Shown piece after piece: positions 60,198 through 64,000 of a stretch of 64,000 bases of DNA. Within the stretch, counting starts at the first letter, position 1, and each line of letters starts with the position of its first letter. Below the pieces are notes generated by a model that had not been told where the DNA came from, ran no database searches, and saw only the letters and a program-made list of their open reading frames with translations. Both the position numbers and the translations under genes were made by a program. The stretch is from Candidatus Gastranaerophilales bacterium (GTDB lineage Bacteria; Cyanobacteriota; Vampirovibrionia; Gastranaerophilales; Gastranaerophilaceae), in contig QAMI01000039.1 of assembly GCA_003150395.1 (NCBI GenBank), positions 8,742-72,741 of the forward strand, written 5' to 3'.

Positions 60198-61098
60198 TCA
60201 AAAACTTAAAATAAAGAAAAAGGTTAAAAAACACATTCCGAAAGACTGGTTATGCGAACTTAGAATTCTATACAGACTTTCTATGGAAACATTTAATGAT
60301 ATACGAAGAACTGGAATTGTAAATATTGTAATTATAACGACAATGGCTGCAATATTAACTATTTTTGGAACTTTTTTCAGAACAGCAATGTCTATTTCGT
60401 CTTTCGCGCATGAATTGGGTAATGTGCTGGAAATTTCAGTTTACCTTAAGTCCGGTGCTGATACAAATACTGTAAAAAACCGAATTAAAGACTTTGAATA
60501 TGTTGAAAGCGTAAAAATTATTCCAAAAGACGTTTCCTGGTCAAACTTAAAAAGGGAAATGAACTTACCGGATATTTCAAACCCGCTTCCTGACACGCTT
60601 CACGTTAAGGTTGACAAACCTGAAAATATTGATGTAGTTTTTAACAATATAAAAGGGCTGACCTCGGTTGAAGATATGAGTTACGCTCAGGATTTGGCAA
60701 AGCGAATACAGATGCTTAACCATGTTGTAAATACCATAACTGTTTTTGTTGTTATAATTATGGCGCTGCTGACAATTACAATCATTAATAACACCATCCA
60801 GCTTGTAATTCAATCCAGAAAAGACGAAATTGAAATTATGCGTCTTATGGGCGTAAGCAACTGGTACATTCGCTTCCCGCTGATTATGCAAGGTGCTGTG
60901 TACGGATTCACAGGCTCACTTCTGGCGTTGATTCCTTTGAACTTTGTTCAAAACGGACTGATAAATGTGCACCAGTTTTTCATGGTTCCATCACCGGTTT
61001 ATGCACAAAATGTTGTTATAATTATAATGTTTGCAATGGGAACTCTCTTTGGAGCAGGCGGAAGTTTCTTGTGTATTAAAAAGCACCTGCAAGTGTAA
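60190..61098 (+). CDS. ftsX: Cell-division protein FtsX
   Basis: 302 residues with four membrane helices: the first follows RRTGIVNIVIITTMAAILTI, then an extracytoplasmic loop with VYLKSGADTNTVKNRIKDFE and SWSNLKREMN, and three helices at the C-terminal end (including NTITVFVVIIMALLTITIIN) with the family segment DEIEIMRLMGVSNWYIRFPL. It works with FtsE; the regulated hydrolase is not encoded next to it. The overlap with ftsE suggests translational coupling. Confidence 0.94.
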   Translation: MNDQKLKIKKKVKKHIPKDWLCELRILYRLSMETFNDIRRTGIVNIVIITTMAAILTIFGTFFRTAMSISSFAHELGNVLEISVYLKSGADTNTVKNRIKDFEYVESVKIIPKDVSWSNLKREMNLPDISNPLPDTLHVKVDKPENIDVVFNNIKGLTSVEDMSYAQDLAKRIQMLNHVVNTITVFVVIIMALLTITIINNTIQLVIQSRKDEIEIMRLMGVSNWYIRFPLIMQGAVYGFTGSLLALIPLNFVQNGLINVHQFFMVPSPVYAQNVVIIIMFAMGTLFGAGGSFLCIKKHLQV

Positions 61099-61103
61099 GA
61101 TTT

Positions 61104-62333
61104 ATGAAAAATAGTAACATCTTATTAATAACTGAAAATTCGGCAGTATGGAAAAATTTGCAAGAAAAGCTTATGCTTGTGAGAACTGGCGATAAAATAA
61201 AAATAATCGATTTTGCGCAAGCGTTTTCGGCTCTTGAGACAGAAAAACCATCAATTATATTTATATGTCTGGAAGAAAAATCTGCCATTTTGAAAATTAT
61301 AGAATTTGTTAAAGAAAATTTGCCGAACTCTATTTTGATACTAGGCGTTGAAAATTATAATACTGATTTTATAATCTCAATGTATGATGCTGGCGCAGCT
61401 GATTATGTTTTGAAAGATTCAAAGCCTGCTGATATCTTAATAAAAACAGTTAATGCTTTAAAAGTTGTTTCAGAAAGAGAAAGTGCATTAATAAATAAAA
61501 AACTTCTTGAAGATTTAGATGGGATTTCAGCAGAAGACGGTTTTTATACAGAAAAGTTCGCAAACGAACTTATGGATAACCTTTTGAATACCGGCATGCC
61601 ATCTTCGTTTTTAATTGTAACTTATGACGAATTGGACAGAGCTATGTTTGACTTTGAAAAGCTTTCTGATTCAATCCGCAGCTCAATAAGAAATCGTGAC
61701 ATCGTTGTAAAACTCAGAAACGGTAAATTTTATATTTTGCTTGAAGATACTGAGATTAAAGGTGCTGAAATTGTTTTTGAAAAAATAAAAAAGACTTTAA
61801 ACGGCGCCTTTAGAATAAAAGCCGGGCTATGTGAAGTTTCGGGAAAATCTTTTCAGGAGCTTGAGCAAAAGACCACTGTCGCCTTAACTGATGCAATGCT
61901 GGGCGCTAATGATTATGTAATTTATCAGGAGAAAGCACTGCTCGAAGAAGAAGATTGGACCTTAGAGCCTGAAAATACTCAAAAAGATTTTAAATTATTC
62001 AAACAACTTTTTGTAAAGAAGATGGAAAATGTCATTACTCCGGTTTTTTATAAATTGCAAAATACTTATGACGGAACTCTTTCTGATACAAAAATTGAGC
62101 AATATACGGATGAAAACAGGTGTATATTTCATCTTAGAAGCCCAAAACAAACAAGCCGTCTGACAATTGTTTATCCCGGTTTTGCAAAAGTTGTTATATA
62201 TATTACGCACAGCGGACTTGACAGCCCTGAAAATAAAGAATACTCAATTCCGCTAAAAGACCTTACAGAGTTGCTGCTAACTGCGTTAACCGAAGATTTT
62301 ATAAAAGATTATAAAAGCTGTATAGATAGTTAA
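61104..62333 (+). CDS. Regulator-like protein with degenerate receiver and degenerate GGDEF domains
   Basis: 409 residues. The first 120 have the receiver fold (NILLITENSAVWKNLQEKLM, MYDAGAADYVLKDSKPADIL with the conserved Lys) but the phospho-accepting Asp region reads SIIFICLEEK, so normal phosphorylation is unlikely. Residues about 140-275 follow a diguanylate-cyclase outline (SFLIVTYDELDRAMFDFEKL, IRNRDIVVKLRNGKFYILLE), where LRNGKF (204-209) stands in place of GGDEF, so it should not make cyclic-di-GMP. The last 110 residues are unrecognised. It lies five bases behind ftsX and ten before the hydrolase gene. Confidence 0.75.
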   Translation: MKNSNILLITENSAVWKNLQEKLMLVRTGDKIKIIDFAQAFSALETEKPSIIFICLEEKSAILKIIEFVKENLPNSILILGVENYNTDFIISMYDAGAADYVLKDSKPADILIKTVNALKVVSERESALINKKLLEDLDGISAEDGFYTEKFANELMDNLLNTGMPSSFLIVTYDELDRAMFDFEKLSDSIRSSIRNRDIVVKLRNGKFYILLEDTEIKGAEIVFEKIKKTLNGAFRIKAGLCEVSGKSFQELEQKTTVALTDAMLGANDYVIYQEKALLEEEDWTLEPENTQKDFKLFKQLFVKKMENVITPVFYKLQNTYDGTLSDTKIEQYTDENRCIFHLRSPKQTSRLTIVYPGFAKVVIYITHSGLDSPENKEYSIPLKDLTELLLTALTEDFIKDYKSCIDS

Positions 62334-62343
62334 GGAGAGATTT

Positions 62344-62889
62344 ATGAACGTATTAACCCCTGAAAATTCATTATTGCTGGTTATCGATGTGCAGGAAAAA
62401 CTTGTTAATGCACTTGATAAAGATATTATTGTAAAACGAGTTTCAAACCTTGTAAAATCAGCAAGACTGTTAAATATTCCGGTTGTTGCCACTGAGCAAT
62501 ATCCAAAAGGTCTTGGTGCAACTGTTGAGGCCGTAAGTTTAGAATTTCCCGAAGATACACCGGTTTTTGAGAAAACTTCTTTTAATGCTCTTGAAGCAGA
62601 CGGAGTTCTCGCAAAAATAAAAGCTTTTAATAAAAAGCAGGTTGTAATTTGCGGAATTGAAACACATATTTGTGTTCATCAAACAGCAGCAGCGCTCCTT
62701 AGAGAAGGTTATGAGGTTTATGTAGCTAAAGATGCATGTGCAAGCCGCAGTAAATATGAATTTAAACAGGGAATAGAACTTATGGCTTCAAACGGAGTAA
62801 AAGTTTCGTGTGTTGAAATTGTTTTATTTGAATGGCTTAAAACAGCAAAAAATCCTTGTTTTAAAGAAATTCAGGCTTTGATTAAATAA
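62344..62889 (+). CDS. Isochorismatase-like cysteine hydrolase
   Basis: 181 residues with the complete catalytic triad of the family: Asp15 in LLLVIDVQEKLV, Lys77 in VFEKTSFNAL and Cys110 in CGIETHICVHQTA, plus the cis-peptide segment before it. Members act on nicotinamide, isochorismate, ureidoacrylate and others; this one resembles the YcaC/small hydrolase group and the substrate is unknown. GGAGAG lies before the ATG. Last gene of the tktC-ftsEX set, ended by the hairpin at 62919. Confidence 0.9.
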   Translation: MNVLTPENSLLLVIDVQEKLVNALDKDIIVKRVSNLVKSARLLNIPVVATEQYPKGLGATVEAVSLEFPEDTPVFEKTSFNALEADGVLAKIKAFNKKQVVICGIETHICVHQTAAALLREGYEVYVAKDACASRSKYEFKQGIELMASNGVKVSCVEIVLFEWLKTAKNPCFKEIQALIK

Positions 62890-62918
62890 TTAGAAACTCG
62901 TTTTTCATAGTATAAAAA

Positions 62919-62975
62919 ATAAAAAAGATTTTTCGCTGTCGTTCAGAATGACACAGAAGTGAAGAATCTTTTTTA
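62919..62975. terminator. Bidirectional hairpin terminator containing a repeat element
   Basis: AAAAAAGATT-TTTCgCT and AGtGAAG-AATCTTTTTT form the outer stem around GTC...GAC, between the hydrolase gene and the convergent pseudopilin. Its arm 62927-62954 is a copy of the repeat seen at 50829-50858. Confidence 0.8.
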
Positions 62976-62995
62976 TTTTCTGTAAATTTCCTCAA

Positions 62996-63664
62996 TCATT
63001 GTTGTGTCGTATAACCGTTATCCTCAACCGGATTACAGACATCTTTTGAATAGCCGAGATATACTTGTTTATCATTACCTTTTATTAGAAAAACAAACAA
63101 GTCATGCCCCCATTTGTTTGGTTTTTTATGCCCATTTATATCAACAAGAAATATTTTTGTGTACATATAAGATGCATTAAAGTATGTTACTATAATAGAG
63201 CCGTCGCTTAAAACATAAGCTGTATTTTTATTTAAAATGTTATTCTCCCAAAAACCGGAACAACCTGAAGTTTCAATTTCCTGTCCTCCAGGTTGTTCTT
63301 TATAAATAGTATCTACTCCTTTATATTTTGGGATGCATCCTTTTTTATAGGCATTGTTTTCACATTTTTGGATGACGTTTAATGTTTTCAAAAATAATTC
63401 TGTAAATTCAACACACTGTGAGTTGTGTGTGTATTGATCAGGAGCATTGTCCTCAGTATAATAACAATCGAAAACAGCTCCATTTTCGGCATAAACTTTT
63501 AGCAGTGCATTTGAATATGTATTATAAACTTTTTTAAACTGCTGTTTTAGAATGAAATTGTTTGCCCGATTTATAAGCGATGGCAGAGTCATTACTGTTA
63601 CAATTCCGATAATGCCGAGTGTAATCAAAACTTCAGCCATAGTGAAGCCAGTTAATCTTTTCAT
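62996..63664 (-). CDS. Type IV pilin-like / pseudopilin protein
   Basis: 222 residues: MKRLTG-FTMAEVLITLGIIGIVTVMT, the classic class III leader with Gly at -1 and Glu at +5. The extracytoplasmic domain has about eight cysteines (for instance FDCYYTEDN, NSQCVEFTE, QKCENNAYKKGC) and the shared motif VDINGHKKPNKWGHDLFVF. No G-run. It is divergent from a small HTH gene at 63776, as the pseudopilin at 19429 is from an XRE gene. AAGGAG lies before the ATG on the minus strand. Confidence 0.92.
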   Translation of the reverse strand: MKRLTGFTMAEVLITLGIIGIVTVMTLPSLINRANNFILKQQFKKVYNTYSNALLKVYAENGAVFDCYYTEDNAPDQYTHNSQCVEFTELFLKTLNVIQKCENNAYKKGCIPKYKGVDTIYKEQPGGQEIETSGCSGFWENNILNKNTAYVLSDGSIIVTYFNASYMYTKIFLVDINGHKKPNKWGHDLFVFLIKGNDKQVYLGYSKDVCNPVEDNGYTTQQ

Positions 63665-63775
63665 AAATACTCCTTATTAAGTTATAAAATTCTTTATAAA
63701 TCATGAAAAATATTAAAATATCATGAAAATTATAACTTGTTTTAGAAATAAATGCAAGCAGAATATAATTAGATA

Positions 63776-63982
63776 ATGGATATTCGAAATGATATAAAGT
63801 ATTATATGGCGCGCGAAGCTGTTACTTTTAAGCAGCTAGCAGCAATGATGAGTGAGAAAACTGGTAAAAAATATACGATTAATACTCTTTCCGGAAAACT
63901 TATCCGTGAAAGCATTACACTTAAAGAAACTCTGCAAATTCTTGAACTTTTAGGATATAATATAAAAATTGAAAAGAATTAA
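63776..63982 (+). CDS. Small helix-turn-helix protein divergent from a pseudopilin gene
   Basis: 68 residues, one compact helical domain: MDIRNDIKYYMAREAVTFKQ, then LAAMMSEKTGKKYTINTLSG, KLIRESITLKETLQILELLG and YNIKI, an arrangement of five helices like that of XRE/Cro proteins. DNA binding is inferred. A perfect TATAAT (63764-63769) ends six bases before the ATG, so the message may be leaderless. The gap to the pseudopilin start is about 110 bases and AT-rich. Confidence 0.75.
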   Translation: MDIRNDIKYYMAREAVTFKQLAAMMSEKTGKKYTINTLSGKLIRESITLKETLQILELLGYNIKIEKN

Positions 63983-64000
63983 AAATTTTGACGGATGTCT

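Noticed and set aside
1..64000. CRISPR arrays, prophage, insertion sequences, toxin-antitoxin pairs
   Set aside because: No regularly spaced repeats, no structural phage genes, no transposase or integrase and no convincing toxin next to the XRE genes were found.

Overview
This 64 kb window is chromosomal DNA of a low-GC, Gram-negative-type, probably anaerobic bacterium. The mix of genes points by inference (no search was run) to the non-photosynthetic gut relatives of Cyanobacteria, the Gastranaerophilales / Vampirovibrionia (Melainabacteria). Supporting signs are a single-chain pyruvate:ferredoxin oxidoreductase, flagellar genes, a PilT ATPase, several pseudopilins starting FTLAEVLITLG, and many lineage-specific hypothetical proteins sharing a short N-terminal signature. 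Four tRNA genes (Gln, Asn, Val, Ala) are present. No rRNA, CRISPR array, insertion sequence or prophage is visible.

Layout: 1-9.3 kb holds a TPR protein, mnmG, tRNA-Gln next to a decayed copy of itself, a secreted GH13 enzyme, an acyltransferase, a putative zincin, a GNAT protein and small XRE regulators with one XRE remnant. 9.3-20.5 kb holds tRNA-Asn, a Bax-inhibitor-like protein, mtaB, nifJ, a possible RelA/SpoT-fold protein, rlmD, and a pseudopilin divergent from an XRE gene. 20.5-30 kb holds tRNA-Val, tRNA-Ala, a primary-type sigma factor, an SPFH/zinc-ribbon gene cut by an amber codon, recN, a large GH13 protein, an orphan NarL-type regulator, a poly-G pseudopilin and a dNMP-kinase-like gene. 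30-38.9 kb holds glyQ, two amino-acid permeases, a second poly-G pseudopilin, pgi, trxB and small hypotheticals. 39-44.7 kb holds pilT-recO, a surface protein behind a highly structured leader, and a fliJ-fliK-hook protein cluster. 44.7-50.7 kb holds a TOPRIM protein, a papain-like protein, a 5'-nucleotidase and flhB plus a flagellar-type sigma factor. 50.9-64 kb holds a third poly-G pseudopilin, the pgm-metF-deoC operon, two plsC genes, a HEAT-type protein, a tktC-ftsE-ftsX-regulator-hydrolase operon, a fifth pseudopilin and a small HTH gene.

The most interesting signal is that three of the five pseudopilin genes carry a run of 11-12 G between a well-placed start codon and the pilin coding frame. 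In all three the run as sequenced puts the start out of frame with the pilin, and a one-base change would join them. This is what a phase-variable (slipped-strand) type IV pilin repertoire would look like; poly-G assembly error is the main alternative. PilT is encoded in the same window behind a near-consensus promoter, and two other pseudopilins sit divergent from small HTH genes. Second in interest are a three-way-junction leader RNA plus Shine-Dalgarno-sequestering stem in front of the surface-protein gene at 41269, and truncated tRNA copies beside tRNA-Gln and tRNA-Ala.
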